NCBI RefSeq assembly: GCF_005796185.1
Contig: NZ_VAHM01000001.1
Coordinates: 269,963 to 333,962 of the forward strand
Reading direction: 5' to 3'
Source: Pseudarthrobacter sp. NamB4
GTDB taxonomy: Bacteria > Actinomycetota > Actinomycetes > Actinomycetales > Micrococcaceae
DNA length: 64,000 bases
Shown here: positions 30,718 through 40,870 of the stretch, piece after piece
How the letters are laid out: each line of letters starts with the position of its first letter
Numbering within the stretch: the first letter of the stretch is position 1
The notes under the pieces: generated by a model
Database searches by the model: none
Told to the model about the DNA's origin: nothing
What the model saw: the letters and a program-made list of their open reading frames with translations, nothing else
Program-made: the position numbers and the translations under genes

Positions 30718-31590
30718 ATGACAATCGAGCCAGGCCAGTCGCTTACGGACGCCGTCACCCAGGCAACTGCCATCCTCAGGGACGCCGGTGTTCCCAGCCC
30801 CCGGGTGGACGCCGAGCTGCTGGCAGATTATCTCCTGAACGTCGGGCTGGGCCGCCTCAGGGCCATGATGCTGGGGGACTCGCCCGCGCCTGACGGCTAC
30901 GCGGAGCTGGTGGCTGAACGCGCCGGCCGCGTGCCCCTGCAGCACATCACCGGGGTGGCGCATTTCCGCTACCTCGAGCTGGCGGTTGGGCCGGGCGTCT
31001 TCATTCCCCGTCCTGAAACCGAATCCGTGGTGCAACTGGTGATCGACCACGTGAAGGGGATGCCTCACCCCCGGATTGTCGATCTGGGAACCGGTTCAGG
31101 TGCGATCGCTGGATCAATAGCCCATGAAGTACCGGGTGCGGAGGTGCATGCGGTCGAGTACAGCGCCTTCGCCCACGCCTGGGCGGCAAAGAATCTGGCC
31201 CCACTGGGCGTCAGGTTGGTCCTCGGGGACCTGCGGAGCGCCTTGCCGGAGCTGAACGGAACCTTCGACGTCGTGGTGTCCAACCCTCCGTACATACCGG
31301 CTGAGGCCATCCCGAACGAACCGGAGGTGGCGCTGCATGATCCGCCAGAGGCGCTGTACGGCGGGGGAGCGGATGGCATGGAACTTCCGACGGCGGCAGC
31401 CGCCTCCGCTGCCCGGCTTCTGCACCCCGGCGGGTACTTCGTGATGGAACACGCAGAAGTCCAGGCAGGCTGGATCGCGGCCATGCTGGCAAGGACGGGG
31501 AACTGGACTGCCGTCAGCACGCATCTGGACCTCAACGGCAAGGAGCGCGCCACCAGCGCCCTGCTCGCGGACCTGGACCATTCGGAATGA
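30718..31590 (+). CDS. prmC: Release factor glutamine methyltransferase PrmC
   Basis: This 290-residue SAM-dependent enzyme methylates the GGQ glutamine of RF1/RF2, raising termination efficiency. It has a helical N-terminal release-factor-binding domain, then the SAM loop VDLGTGSGAIAGSIA and the catalytic NPPY at 189-192 (VSNPPYIPAEAIP). GVFIPRPETE is the family hallmark before the SAM loop. It lies directly behind prfA, the usual operon partner. Confidence 0.94.
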   Translation: MTIEPGQSLTDAVTQATAILRDAGVPSPRVDAELLADYLLNVGLGRLRAMMLGDSPAPDGYAELVAERAGRVPLQHITGVAHFRYLELAVGPGVFIPRPETESVVQLVIDHVKGMPHPRIVDLGTGSGAIAGSIAHEVPGAEVHAVEYSAFAHAWAAKNLAPLGVRLVLGDLRSALPELNGTFDVVVSNPPYIPAEAIPNEPEVALHDPPEALYGGGADGMELPTAAAASAARLLHPGGYFVMEHAEVQAGWIAAMLARTGNWTAVSTHLDLNGKERATSALLADLDHSE

Positions 31591-31602
31591 AAGAATAGGC
31601 GA

Positions 31603-32382
31603 GTGACCACAACCTATAACTGCAGCATTGACGACGAGCGCGCCAAGGGACTTGAGCACGCCCAGCGTGCCATCAGCGAGAAAAAATGCGTGGTGTTTCC
31701 CACGGACACCGTCTACGGGATTGCCGCCGACGCCTTCTCGCCGCAGGCAGTGACCATGCTGCTGGTGTCCAAAGGACGTAGCCGGACCATGCCGCCGCCC
31801 GTCCTGATTCCGCGCATCAATGCCTTGGACGGGCTCGCTACGGAAGTCTCCGCTGAGGCGCGCAAGCTGGCCGAAGCGTTCTGGCCGGGCGGCCTGACCC
31901 TGATCCTGCACGCCCAGCCGTCCCTCGACTGGGACCTCGGCGAGACCAAGGGGACGGTGGCCCTGCGCATGCCGGACGACGAGGTTGCCCTTGAGCTGCT
32001 GACCCTCACCGGCCCGCTTGCAGTTTCCTCCGCGAACCGGACCGGCCAGGCCCCCGGACAAACCGCCGCAGCTGCCCGCGAGCAACTCGCCGACTCCGTT
32101 GAGGTCTACCTCGAGGGCGGTCCGCGGCCAGTGGAAGGCGAGGCTGCTGTACCGTCCACCATCGTTGACGCCACAGGTCCACGCCTGCGTGTTGTCCGGA
32201 ACGGGGCTGTCAGCCTGGACCAGCTCCGCCAGCATGTGCCCGGTGTCCTGGGCCTCGGTGAGATCCCGATGGCGGAAGAGGAACCGGCCGAAGAGGAGCC
32301 CGCTGAAGGGGAACTGGCGAAAGAGCCGGCTGCTGAACCGGGACCGGTGGAAGCAGCGCCGGCTCGGGATACCGAATCTTGA
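31603..32382 (+). CDS. tsaC: L-threonylcarbamoyladenylate synthase (Sua5/YrdC/TsaC)
   Basis: This 259-residue protein makes threonylcarbamoyl-AMP for the universal t6A37 tRNA modification. The YrdC domain fills residues about 15-205, with KKCVVFPTDTVYGIAADAFS, KGRSRTMPPPVLIPR and PLAVSSANRTGQAPGQTA. The last 45 residues are an acidic Glu/Pro/Ala tail, not the Sua5 C-terminal domain, so it is closer to the short TsaC type with an extension. The GTG start lies 12 nt after prmC. Its TGA overlaps the next ATG by one base. Confidence 0.9.
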   Translation: MTTTYNCSIDDERAKGLEHAQRAISEKKCVVFPTDTVYGIAADAFSPQAVTMLLVSKGRSRTMPPPVLIPRINALDGLATEVSAEARKLAEAFWPGGLTLILHAQPSLDWDLGETKGTVALRMPDDEVALELLTLTGPLAVSSANRTGQAPGQTAAAAREQLADSVEVYLEGGPRPVEGEAAVPSTIVDATGPRLRVVRNGAVSLDQLRQHVPGVLGLGEIPMAEEEPAEEEPAEGELAKEPAAEPGPVEAAPARDTES

Positions 32383-33155
32383 TGGCGCTGGACCGCCAGC
32401 GGATTCCGTTGCTTGAGGTTGAGGCAACCCCGCTGCGCGTTCCGGAACTGGTGGACGAACTCAGCCGCTACATTCGGGAGGGCTCCAAGCGCACCGTGCT
32501 GGGCCACAACCTGCACAGCGTGACGCTCACGCTGTCGGACGAGGGCTTCCGCACGCTGTATCAGCAGAGTGACGTGGTCCTGCTGGACGGCGCTCCGGTG
32601 CTCTGGCTGTGGGGGAGGACCGGGAAAGCCGAAGGCCCCGTCATGGACTACCGGCTGGGCTCCACGGACTGGCTTCCCGCACTGGACCAGGTGCAGGGAC
32701 TTGAACGCATAGCCGTACTCGGGGCCGGATCGGCCGCCAACGCCGGAGCTGTCAGAAGGCTCCAGTCGCTGGTTCCCGGCGCCCGGGTTACCGGTTTTCC
32801 CGGCGAGGGCTGGAACGAGGATCTTGAGTCCAAGGCCTTGGAATGGCTGCACCTGGAGCAGCCGCAACTGGTGCTGCTCGGACTCGGGATGCCCCTGCAG
32901 GAGAAGGTTTTGGAGCGGCGCCTGAATCAGATGCCGCCCGCCATCTACTGTGCGGTGGGTGGAGCCATCGAACAGCTGGCCGGTTTCCAGAAGCTCGCCC
33001 CGCGCTGGTTGGGCCGGCTGGGTCTTGAATGGGCCTGGCGCCTGCTGCTTCATCCGCGCAGGGTTGCCTACCGCGTGCTCGGGGAACCCTGGGTCCTGCT
33101 GTGGCTTCTGGCATCACGAAGGGTTAAGCGGCAACTGCCCGGGCGCAGGCGCTAG
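32382..33155 (+). CDS. WecG/TagA/CpsF-family glycosyltransferase
   Basis: This 257-residue GT26-family enzyme typically adds N-acetylmannosamine(uronate) or a similar sugar to lipid-linked GlcNAc during teichoic acid or glycan synthesis. Motifs are TVLGHNLHSVTL, SDVVLLDGAPVLWL, the conserved PGEGWNEDLE region and LVLLGLGMPLQEKVL, then FQKLAPRWLGRLGLEWAWRL with the membrane-associated C-terminus. ATG at 32382 overlaps the tsaC stop (TGATG). Together with the wecA-type gene at 34405 it suggests synthesis of an undecaprenyl-linked envelope polymer. Confidence 0.87.
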   Translation: MALDRQRIPLLEVEATPLRVPELVDELSRYIREGSKRTVLGHNLHSVTLTLSDEGFRTLYQQSDVVLLDGAPVLWLWGRTGKAEGPVMDYRLGSTDWLPALDQVQGLERIAVLGAGSAANAGAVRRLQSLVPGARVTGFPGEGWNEDLESKALEWLHLEQPQLVLLGLGMPLQEKVLERRLNQMPPAIYCAVGGAIEQLAGFQKLAPRWLGRLGLEWAWRLLLHPRRVAYRVLGEPWVLLWLLASRRVKRQLPGRRR

Positions 33156-33165
33156 GAGCTTCAGC

Positions 33166-33200
33166 GAAAAAGCGCCCGGAACTCAGGCGCTGGACTTTTT
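33166..33200. terminator. Bidirectional terminator between convergent glycosyltransferase genes
   Basis: AGCGCC (33171-33176) pairs with GGCGCT (33186-33191). On the minus strand the stem is followed directly by TTTTTCGC; on the plus strand GGAC then TTTTT follows. It serves both converging genes. Confidence 0.75.
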
Positions 33201-33234
33201 CGCCCGGCACTTGAACGTGAGGGCACGCCCAAAC

Positions 33235-34131
33235 CTAGAACTTCTGGTCCTCCAACGGGGCAAAACCCTTGCCGCGGAGTCCGGTAGTGAAGGACCGGGC
33301 CCAGTCCAGGAAGCCGGCAAGGTCCCGTCGCTGCGCGAAATAGCCCAGGTAGCCGCCGACATCAGCGACCAGCGACTTCACGCGAAAATACCTGCGGATG
33401 AGGTATCCGCGGTTCCGGTAGTAGTAGTACCGCTTGAACGCCGATTCCGGGACAATGACATGCCAGCCCGCGCCGAAGACGTGCTGCGTCTCAGAAAAGG
33501 CATGCGGGTGGGTGATGGCTGTGGTTGTCACCGTTCCGAACCTGATTCCCGCCTTGCGCAGCCGGATGGTGAAGTCCACTTCGTCGCCCCGAATGAAGAG
33601 CCGCATGTCCGGCAGGCCTACCTTGAAGAAGACGTCGGAGCGAATCAGGGCCCCGTTGAAGAAGTGCCCGTCGTTGGGAAGGAAGCCAAGCTTCTCAACC
33701 TCTGCACGGTCATGCGTCACCTTGCCGTCGAGCCGGAAGAAGAAGGAAAGCCGGTCCGGCTGCCCTGGCGTCGTGACCAGCGGAACCACCGCCTCAAGGT
33801 CGCGTGCCTCAGCCTCCCGCAGCAGCGTGGCGAGGCATTCCGGATCGGCCGGCTCGGCGTCGTCGTCCATCATCCAAATCCACCTGGCACCGCTGGCAAC
33901 TGCTTTCAGCGCCGCCAGCGCAAATCCGCCGGCGCCGCCAAGGTTCGCTTCAGAGCGAACGTAATCGACGTTTGGATGCTGCTCAGCCACGTCGGCGGCA
34001 GGGGTTGTACCGCTGTCAACCAGGCAGATGGTGTCCACCGATGCCGTTTGGGCGTTGATGGAATTGAGTAGAACAGACAGTTCCTTCGGCCGGTCGAAGG
34101 TCACGGCGGCCACTGCTATGCGGGGGGTCAT
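33235..34131 (-). CDS. Family 2 glycosyltransferase (GlfT1/rhamnosyltransferase-like)
   Basis: This 298-residue GT-A enzyme begins MTPRIAVAAVTFDRPKELSV and has the nucleotide-sugar segment NLGGAGGFA, the metal-binding WIWMMDDDAEP, and the acceptor-site region FIRGDEVDFTIRLRKAG. The pattern resembles GlfT1-type galactofuranosyl/rhamnosyl transferases that prime arabinogalactan-like polymers; sugar specificity is inferred. ATG at 34131 is chosen because AAAGGA lies 7 nt upstream; the upstream 57-codon extension has no family character. The 273 bp before the wecA-type gene show only a short CTGTAATACAG palindrome at 34238-34248. Confidence 0.85.
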   Translation of the reverse strand: MTPRIAVAAVTFDRPKELSVLLNSINAQTASVDTICLVDSGTTPAADVAEQHPNVDYVRSEANLGGAGGFALAALKAVASGARWIWMMDDDAEPADPECLATLLREAEARDLEAVVPLVTTPGQPDRLSFFFRLDGKVTHDRAEVEKLGFLPNDGHFFNGALIRSDVFFKVGLPDMRLFIRGDEVDFTIRLRKAGIRFGTVTTTAITHPHAFSETQHVFGAGWHVIVPESAFKRYYYYRNRGYLIRRYFRVKSLVADVGGYLGYFAQRRDLAGFLDWARSFTTGLRGKGFAPLEDQKF

Positions 34132-34404
34132 TTGGGGTCCTTTCAGCATGGCTGACAGGGATCTCCCCGCTCGCACTGCGCCAGTGTGGCGCGAAGCCAT
34201 GAAGCTGTTGGCGCTAGTATCTTTGACTAGAGTCCACTGTAATACAGCCCTGTAAGGCACCCAGTACTGCCTGCTGCGCGCCCGGCGACGGAGAAGTTTC
34301 ATTTATCGAAGAACAGATTCCCGGCCAGTGAGCCCATCGGCGAAGGACCAACTGCAAATGCGGTGCCAGGGCTTTGGCCTTGCCTCCGAAACGGCCTCTG
34401 CCCC

Positions 34405-35529
34405 ATGATCATGTACCTGCTGATGGGGCTGACGGCCGCCGTCGTGTCCTATGCAGCCACCTGGGGCGCGCGCGTCATCGGCCACCGGCTCGAACTCCAT
34501 TTGCCCATCCGCAGCCGTGACATGCACTCCGTTCCCGTGTCCAGGCTCGGCGGAGTGGCGATCTTCCTGGGCGTGATGGTGGCGCTGATCGTCGCCAGCC
34601 AATCGTTCTTCGTGAAGGACATCTACCGCAACAACTTCTCGCCCTGGGGCGTCCTGGCCGGCGCTGCCGTCATAGTCCTGGTGGGCGTTGCGGATGATCT
34701 GCTGGACATCCGCTGGTGGGTCAAACTGATCGGCCAAAGCGTTGCCGGCCTCACTGTTGCCATCTGGGGTGTACAGATGACCATCGTGCCGTGGGTGCCG
34801 GAGCCCATTTATCTTGAGAATGAGACGGTCCGGGTCCTGCTGACGGCCGGACTGATTGTCACCACAATGAATGCGTTCAACTTCATTGACGGCCTGGACG
34901 GGCTTGCCGCGGGCGTGGCCGTCATTGGCGGAACCGCGTTCTTCTTTACCGCTTACTGGGTACACCGCAACGCTGTCCTGCTGGATTACTCCGACCTCGC
35001 AACCCTCATCACCGCGGTTCTGGTGGGCAGTTGCCTGGGGTTCCTGCCACACAACTGGTTTCCGTCCAAAATCTTCATGGGTGATTCCGGTGCCATGCTC
35101 ATCGGGCTGCTCATGGCTTCCGCCGGTGTTGTCTCCACGGGTCAAATCACCTCGGGCCTGTACGACAGGGCCAACGGTATCTCCACTGTGATCCCCATCC
35201 TGCTTCCCTTCGCAGTCCTCTTCCTCCCGCTGCTGGACCTCGGTCTGGCCGTAGTCCGCCGCACTGCCCGCGGCCGCTCGCCCTGGTCTGCGGACCGGGG
35301 CCATCTGCACCACAAACTGCTGGACATCGGCTATTCGCACCGCACCGCCGTCATCCTTATGTACCTCTGGACCGGGATCCTGTCTTTCGGGGGACTGGCC
35401 TTTGCCATCTTCCCCTGGCAGATCGTGCTCTCTGTGGACCTCTTTGCCACCTTGGTCATGGGACTCATCACCGCGTGGCCGTACCTTGCGCGCCGGGGGG
35501 ACGAGACAGCCGGCAAAACCCCGGCGTGA
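34405..35529 (+). CDS. wecA: Undecaprenyl-phosphate GlcNAc-1-phosphate transferase (WecA/Rfe, MraY family)
   Basis: This polytopic membrane enzyme of about 374 residues transfers a sugar-1-phosphate to the polyprenyl phosphate carrier, the first step of envelope glycan assembly. Motifs are RSRDMHSVPVSRLGGVAIFLG, VGVADDLLDIRWWVKL, NAFNFIDGLDGLAAGVAV and FPSKIFMGDSGAMLIGL, all typical of WecA/TagO. The HIS-loop region SPWSADRGHLHHKLLDIG is intact. No good ribosome site is seen before ATG 34405; ATG 34411 or GTG 34363 are alternatives. It precedes the atp operon, as rfe does in mycobacteria. Confidence 0.9.
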   Translation: MIMYLLMGLTAAVVSYAATWGARVIGHRLELHLPIRSRDMHSVPVSRLGGVAIFLGVMVALIVASQSFFVKDIYRNNFSPWGVLAGAAVIVLVGVADDLLDIRWWVKLIGQSVAGLTVAIWGVQMTIVPWVPEPIYLENETVRVLLTAGLIVTTMNAFNFIDGLDGLAAGVAVIGGTAFFFTAYWVHRNAVLLDYSDLATLITAVLVGSCLGFLPHNWFPSKIFMGDSGAMLIGLLMASAGVVSTGQITSGLYDRANGISTVIPILLPFAVLFLPLLDLGLAVVRRTARGRSPWSADRGHLHHKLLDIGYSHRTAVILMYLWTGILSFGGLAFAIFPWQIVLSVDLFATLVMGLITAWPYLARRGDETAGKTPA

Positions 35530-35558
35530 CCTGTGTGCGGAAATATTTCTATCTCGTG

Positions 35559-35587
35559 TAGAATTTAGGGGCAGCCAAAGCTGCCCC
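35559..35587 (+). promoter_or_regulatory. Candidate atp operon promoter and leader hairpin
   Basis: TAGAAT (35559-35564) is a good -10 box, though no clear -35 lies upstream. The predicted start near 35571 falls in a perfect hairpin, GGGGCAGC-CAAA-GCTGCCCC (35568-35587), which has no T tract and could stabilise the mRNA 5' end. It lies 49 nt before the first atp operon gene. Confidence 0.45.
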
Positions 35588-35635
35588 TCCACACCAGCCT
35601 CATGGTGACCTTCCTTTAGTGACGATTGGGATCGC

Positions 35636-36118
35636 ATGACCTCCAACGCCGAGTCCGGACGCCTGTCCGGCAAAGGAGACGTTGGCGCATCCGGCCCCAC
35701 CCGTTCCCTGTGGCTGCACCTCCTCAAGCTGAGCACGACGGCGTCCGCTGCCGGGGTGCTGCTCCTCGCCGTGCTTGCCGTGTTCCTGCAGGGCGCGGAC
35801 GGTGCGCTGTCCAGCACCTCGGGCGGATTGCTGGTGATGCTCTTCTTCGGAATCAGCCTCCTGGTAGGACACTTCGTGGGCCGCAGCAATCCGTCCGGCG
35901 CCGTCGGCATGTTCGTCGCAACCTACTTCACTAAGGTCGTCGGCTTCGCCGTGGTCCTGTTCGCGGTGGGTGCTCCGCAGTGGCTGCACGGGAGCTGGTT
36001 CGTCGCCGGCGCGGTGACGGCCGTGGTGCTCTGGCAAGCGTCAGAACTATACGGTTTCAGCAAAGCGCGCCTTCAGATCTACAACGATCCAGAAACCAAG
36101 GAAACCCCTAATGCGTGA
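35636..36118 (+). CDS. ATP synthase I-like membrane protein
   Basis: This 160-residue protein with four hydrophobic helices (LLLAVLAVFLQ; LLVMLFFGISLLVGHFVG; AVGMFVATYFTKVVGFAVVLF; FVAGAVTAVVLWQASEL) matches the AtpI-like proteins found at the head of actinobacterial atp operons, where they are thought to help assemble the c-ring or supply Mg2+. The first 28 residues are polar. It overlaps the next gene by 8 nt. The role is inferred from position and topology. Confidence 0.7.
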   Translation: MTSNAESGRLSGKGDVGASGPTRSLWLHLLKLSTTASAAGVLLLAVLAVFLQGADGALSSTSGGLLVMLFFGISLLVGHFVGRSNPSGAVGMFVATYFTKVVGFAVVLFAVGAPQWLHGSWFVAGAVTAVVLWQASELYGFSKARLQIYNDPETKETPNA

Positions 36119-36449
36119 TCGGAAGAAGCCCGGCAAAGGCAGCAACCGCAAGCCCGGCGCACGCACCTCTGCACCCGGTGTGTCAGCCGATGGAACCAAC
36201 GGCGGATACAACGCCGGCATGGCCGTATTCAGCTACATCATTGGCGGAATCATCGTCTGGAGTTTGATAGGGTGGGGACTGGATTACGTGTGGGGAACGC
36301 GCTGGATCGTGCTCGCAGGCGCTCTGCTTGGAGCCGTCGGAGGTTTTTACCTTTCCCACATGCATGGCCTAACCAGTTCTCGCAAAAATACTGGGGAGCG
36401 CCATGCTGCCAGCGGGCCGTCCCAGGACGGCGACACTAATGCCGAATAA
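36111..36449 (+). CDS. AtpZ/AtpI-family protein
   Basis: This 112-residue protein has a basic N-terminus (MRDRKKPGKGSNRKPGART) and two transmembrane helices (SYIIGGIIVWSLIGWGLDYV; WIVLAGALLGAVGGFYLSH), the usual form of AtpZ/F1F0 ATPase subunit-I family proteins. AtpI and AtpZ together have been described as a Mg2+ transporter or assembly aid for ATP synthase. It starts inside the upstream gene and is followed after 81 nt by atpB. Confidence 0.75.
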   Translation: MRDRKKPGKGSNRKPGARTSAPGVSADGTNGGYNAGMAVFSYIIGGIIVWSLIGWGLDYVWGTRWIVLAGALLGAVGGFYLSHMHGLTSSRKNTGERHAASGPSQDGDTNAE

Positions 36450-36530
36450 TTTCACAGGGGGAACAGCAGGCCTTCAGGCTGCCGGTCCCCGCCCAACGCC
36501 CAACGATGGACACTGCAGAGAGGAAACGCG

Positions 36531-37331
36531 TTGATCGCGCTTGCGCTCCCGGCCCAAGATTCAGGAGAGTTTACTCCTCCTGGTATTAACGAAATGCATT
36601 TGCCGGCAATCCTGCCGTGGGGTGCCGCAGAAGGATTCTCCAAGCAGATGCTGCTGGTCCTCCTCTCTGTCGTCATAATCGCCGCCTTCTTCGTGCTGGC
36701 CGCACGTAAGCAGCAGCTGGTACCCGGCAAGCTCCAGTTCGCCGGCGAAGCCGCCTACGGCTTCGTCCGCAACGGAATCGCCAAGGACATCATCGGCGGC
36801 AAGGACTTCATCAAGTACGTCCCCCTGCTGTTCAGCCTGTTCTTCTTCATCCTGGTGAACAACATTTACGGTGCCATCCCGCTGCTCCAGCTCCCGACGT
36901 TCTCGCACGTTGGCGGCGCCTACGTACTGGCCGGCCTCGTCTACTTCACCTGGATCGGCATCGGCCTGAAGAAGAACGGTATCCGTTACTTCAAGCTCGC
37001 CACCGTGCCTTCCGGTGTCCCGTGGTTCATCCTTCCGATCGTGATCCCGATCGAGATCATCTCGAACTTCCTGGTCCGGCCTGTGACGCACAGCCTCCGA
37101 CTTTTCGCCACCATGCTCGCCGGCCACCTGATCATGATGATCGCCGGCTCCGGCATCGAGTTCCTGGTCATGCAGGAGAACATCCTGCTGAAGGGCACGT
37201 CCCTCCTGGTCCTGGTCGGCGCGATCGCCCTGTACATGCTCGAAGCACTGATCATGGTCCTGCAGGCGTACGTCTTTACCCTGCTGACCGCGATCTACAT
37301 CGAGGGCGCGCTCCACGCCGACAGCCACTAA
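36531..37331 (+). CDS. atpB: ATP synthase Fo subunit a
   Basis: This 266-residue membrane subunit forms the proton half-channels next to the c-ring. The essential arginine is in [19 protein letters not shown], and [14 protein letters not shown] and [21 protein letters not shown] are further conserved helices. It starts at a TTG (36531) preceded by GAGAGGAAACGCG; no better ATG exists without losing the N-terminus. Standard length. Part of the operon atpI-Z-B-E-F-H-A-G-D-C. Confidence 0.95.
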   Translation: MIALALPAQDSGEFTPPGINEMHLPAILPWGAAEGFSKQMLLVLLSVVIIAAFFVLAARKQQLVPGKLQFAGEAAYGFVRNGIAKDIIGGKDFIKYVPLLFSLFFFILVNNIYGAIPLLQLPTFSHVGGAYVLAGLVYFTWIGIGLKKNGIRYFKLATVPSGVPWFILPIVIPIEIISNFLVRPVTHSLRLFATMLAGHLIMMIAGSGIEFLVMQENILLKGTSLLVLVGAIALYMLEALIMVLQAYVFTLLTAIYIEGALHADSH

Positions 37332-37410
37332 GGCATACCTGCCGTACGGCTCATCGCCGGCCGGCACCCAACAGACTTCCCCTCGCGGGGATAGAGCAAC
37401 CCAAACAACC

Positions 37411-37426
37411 TGCCACACGGGTGGCA
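37411..37426 (+). promoter_or_regulatory. Hairpin ahead of the atpE ribosome site
   Basis: TGCCAC-ACGG-GTGGCA (37411-37426) is a 6-bp stem ending 5 nt before the strong AAGGAAG ribosome site of atpE. A structured intercistronic element here may protect or separately process the message for the abundant c subunit. Confidence 0.35.
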
Positions 37427-37443
37427 TCTTGAAAGGAAGAAAA

Positions 37444-37647
37444 ATGGAAGGCAATCTCAACCTCGTAGGTTACGGTCTGTCCGCAATCGGCGGTGGTATC
37501 GGTGTTGGCCTCGTATTCGCTGCTTACATCAACGGTGTTGCACGCCAGCCGGAAGCACAGCGCGTGCTCCAGCCGATCGCGTTCCTCGGCCTTGCGCTGA
37601 CCGAAGCCCTCGCCATCCTCGGCCTGGTCTTCGCCTTCGTTCTCTAG
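37444..37647 (+). CDS. atpE: ATP synthase Fo subunit c
   Basis: This 67-residue two-helix proteolipid forms the rotor ring. The Gly-rich first helix ([17 protein letters not shown]), the loop ARQPEAQ and the second helix with proton-binding Glu54 ([18 protein letters not shown]) are complete. GAAAGGAAG gives a strong ribosome site before ATG 37444, in line with the high copy number of subunit c. An in-frame start 15 nt upstream is less likely. Together with subunit a it makes the proton path. Confidence 0.96.
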   Translation: MEGNLNLVGYGLSAIGGGIGVGLVFAAYINGVARQPEAQRVLQPIAFLGLALTEALAILGLVFAFVL

Positions 37648-37695
37648 TCCTAGAGCGAAGCGAACTTACAGAACCGAGTAGAAAAGGACGGGTGA

Positions 37696-38249
<554 letters not shown>

Positions 38250-38250
<1 letters not shown>

Positions 38251-39077
38251 TGGCAGGCGTATCGAGCGAATCGCTGGCAACAGCGCTGGCAGCGTTGGAG
38301 GCAAAGCTTCCGACGGCGTCGCTGCAGCTGGCAAAGGAACTCTTCGGAATTCTGGGAATGGTGGACAGCTCGGCTGGCTTGCGCCGCGCCCTGACTGACC
38401 CGTCCCGCAACGGTGACGAAAAGTCGGCGCTGGTCAGGCAGCTGGTTGGCGGAAAAGTCTCCGCTGATGCTGCAGACATCGCGGGCGGGCTGGCCAGCTC
38501 ACGCTGGGCAAGCGCCCGTGATATCGGCGATGCACTCGAGACTCTTGCCGCAACGGTGGTCATTTCCGTTGCTGAAAACAAGTCGGCCGTTTCTGCCTCC
38601 GGAATCACTGGCCTGGAAGAGCTGGAGAATGATCTGTTCTCCTTCAACCAGGCTGTGGCCTCCAGCCACGAGGTACAACGTGCTCTGTCCGAACCACAGG
38701 CCAGCGCCGCCGCCAAGGCTGCGCTTGCCGAGAAGCTTGTGCCCGGCGTGAGCGAGGAAGCCAAAGTCCTCATCACCCAGGCCGTCACCCAGCCCCGCGG
38801 CATCAAGCCCACCCGGCTGGTTGAGCGGTTCGCCGAACTGGCGGCCAAGCGGCAGCAGCGCTGGATTGCAACGGTCAGCGTGACCCGTCCCCTGACGCAG
38901 ACGCAGCTGGCACGCCTACAGGCGGGCTTGAATGCAATGTATGGGCGGGAACTCAAGGTTAACGTAAACGTTGACCCGGCACTCATTGGCGGCATCCGCG
39001 TCCAGGTCGGTGACGAAGTGCTTGACGCTTCGGTCATCACCAGGCTGGGCGAGCTGCAACGCCAGCTGGCCGGCTAG
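38250..39077 (+). CDS. atpH: ATP synthase F1 subunit delta
   Basis: This 275-residue delta subunit links the peripheral stalk to the alpha3beta3 head. It is about 100 residues longer than E. coli delta, as in many actinobacteria, owing to an extended N-terminal helical part ([28 protein letters not shown]). The conserved C-terminal region reads [29 protein letters not shown]. It starts within the atpF stop codon and is followed after 82 nt by atpA. Confidence 0.93.
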
Positions 39078-39159
39078 CCGGACAAGCACAACCCAACTGA
39101 TAGAAACCCCGGTCACCGTGGACAACGGTGGCCACAAAACAGGAGAGCAGGGACTGCAG

Positions 39160-40797
39160 ATGGCCGAATTGACCATCAACGCCGACGACGTCCGTAATGC
39201 GCTGAACGAGTTCGCGGCGTCCTACGAACCCGGAAACGCAGAACGCGTAGAGGTCGGCCGCGTAACCACCGCTAGTGACGGCATCGCCCGTGTTGAGGGC
39301 CTTCCCTCGGTCATGGCGAACGAGCTGCTTCGCTTTGAGGACGGCACCCTGGGCCTGGCCCAGAACCTCGACGTGCGCGAAATCGGCGTCATCGTCCTCG
39401 GCGACTTCACCGGCATCGAAGAGGGCCAGGAAGTCCACCGCACCGGACAGGTCCTGTCCGTTCCCGTGGGCGACGCCTTCCTCGGCCGCGTGGTGGACCC
39501 GCTTGGCGTGCCCATCGACGACCTCGGCGAGATCAAGGCCGAGACCACCCGTGCCCTGGAGCTCCAGGCTCCGGGCGTGACCCAGCGCAAGTCGGTGCAC
39601 GAGCCGATGCAGACCGGACTCAAGGCAATCGACGCCATGATTCCGATCGGCCGCGGCCAGCGCCAGCTCATCATTGGCGACCGCCAGACCGGCAAGTCCG
39701 CCATTGCCATCGACACCATCATCAACCAGAAGGCCAACTGGGCTTCCGGCGACGTGACCAAGCAGGTCCGCTGCATCTACGTGGCCATCGGGCAGAAGGC
39801 GTCCACCATCGCCGCCATCCGCCAGACCCTTGAGGACAACGGGGCGCTGGAGTACACCACCATCGTGGCGTCTCCCGCGTCGGACCCCGCAGGCTTCAAG
39901 TACCTGGCACCGTACGCCGGCTCGGCCATCGGCCAGCACTGGATGTACGGCGGCAAGCACGTCCTCATCGTGTTCGATGACCTGTCCAAGCAGGCTGAAG
40001 CCTACCGCGCCGTGTCGCTGCTGCTGCGCCGCCCGCCGGGACGCGAAGCCTACCCGGGCGACGTCTTCTACCTGCACTCCCGTCTCCTGGAGCGTTGTGC
40101 AAAGCTGTCCGACGAATTGGGTGCCGGTTCCATGACGGGCCTGCCGCTGATCGAGACCAAGGCGAACGACGTGTCCGCCTACATCCCGACCAACGTCATC
40201 TCCATCACGGACGGCCAGATCTTCCTCCAGTCGGACCTCTTCAACGCCAACCAGCGTCCCGCTGTTGACGTGGGTGTCTCTGTGTCCCGCGTTGGCGGTG
40301 CCGCACAGGTGAAGTCCATGAAGAAGGTCTCGGGTACGTTGAAGCTGGACCTGGCACAGTACCGCGACATGCAGGCCTTCGCCATGTTCGCGTCCGACCT
40401 GGACGCCGCATCCCGCCAGCAGCTGACCCGTGGCGCACGCCTGATGGAACTGCTCAAGCAGGGCCAGTACTCGCCGTTCCCGGTCGAGAACCAGGTTGTT
40501 TCCATCTGGGCCGGCACTAACGGTTACCTGGATGACGTTCCGGTTGAGGACATCAGCCGCTTCGAAAGCGAGTTCCTGGACCACCTGGGCCGGAAGTCCT
40601 CGATCCTCACCACGCTGGCGCAGACCAACGTGCTGGACGACGACACCGCAGCCGCTTTGAAGTCCGCGATTGTTGACTTCAAGAAGGGCTTCTTCGGCGA
40701 GGGTGACAACCACCTGGTAGGCGCTGGCCACGAGGAACACGACGCCATCTCCGAGGGCGACGTTGACCAGGAAAAAATCGTCAAGCAGAAGCGCTAA
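39160..40797 (+). CDS. atpA: ATP synthase F1 subunit alpha
   Basis: This 545-residue subunit has the non-catalytic nucleotide sites. Walker A is GDRQTGKS at 173-180, and [25 protein letters not shown] and the arginine-finger region [24 protein letters not shown] follow. The ATG at 39160 gives the standard start [15 protein letters not shown], with AGGAGAGCAGGGA upstream; the frame can be read further upstream, into the end of atpH, but that is not coding. The C-terminal tail is Asp/Glu-rich and longer than in E. coli. Confidence 0.96.
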   Translation: MAELTINADDVRNALNEFAASYEPGNAERVEVGRVTTASDGIARVEGLPSVMANELLRFEDGTLGLAQNLDVREIGVIVLGDFTGIEEGQEVHRTGQVLSVPVGDAFLGRVVDPLGVPIDDLGEIKAETTRALELQAPGVTQRKSVHEPMQTGLKAIDAMIPIGRGQRQLIIGDRQTGKSAIAIDTIINQKANWASGDVTKQVRCIYVAIGQKASTIAAIRQTLEDNGALEYTTIVASPASDPAGFKYLAPYAGSAIGQHWMYGGKHVLIVFDDLSKQAEAYRAVSLLLRRPPGREAYPGDVFYLHSRLLERCAKLSDELGAGSMTGLPLIETKANDVSAYIPTNVISITDGQIFLQSDLFNANQRPAVDVGVSVSRVGGAAQVKSMKKVSGTLKLDLAQYRDMQAFAMFASDLDAASRQQLTRGARLMELLKQGQYSPFPVENQVVSIWAGTNGYLDDVPVEDISRFESEFLDHLGRKSSILTTLAQTNVLDDDTAAALKSAIVDFKKGFFGEGDNHLVGAGHEEHDAISEGDVDQEKIVKQKR

Positions 40798-40805
40798 TTC
40801 CACTG

Positions 40806-40844
40806 ACCGGGTGGGCCGGGCCTGAAGGGCCCGGCGCACCCGGT
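40806..40844 (+). promoter_or_regulatory. Strong intercistronic hairpin between atpA and atpG
   Basis: ACCGGGTG (40806-40813) pairs with CACCCGGT (40837-40844), and GCCGGGCC (40815-40822) pairs with GGCCCGGC (40828-40835), with a single G-G mismatch between the two helices. Only TTTA follows. It sits within the operon, so it may act as an attenuator or processing signal rather than a full terminator. Confidence 0.6.
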
Positions 40845-40870
40845 TTACGGAATGTTAGGAAAGGATAAGT

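Noticed and set aside
39037..40839. 600-codon minus-strand frame opposite atpA
   Set aside because: Antisense shadow of a highly conserved gene; composition is unlike that of a protein.
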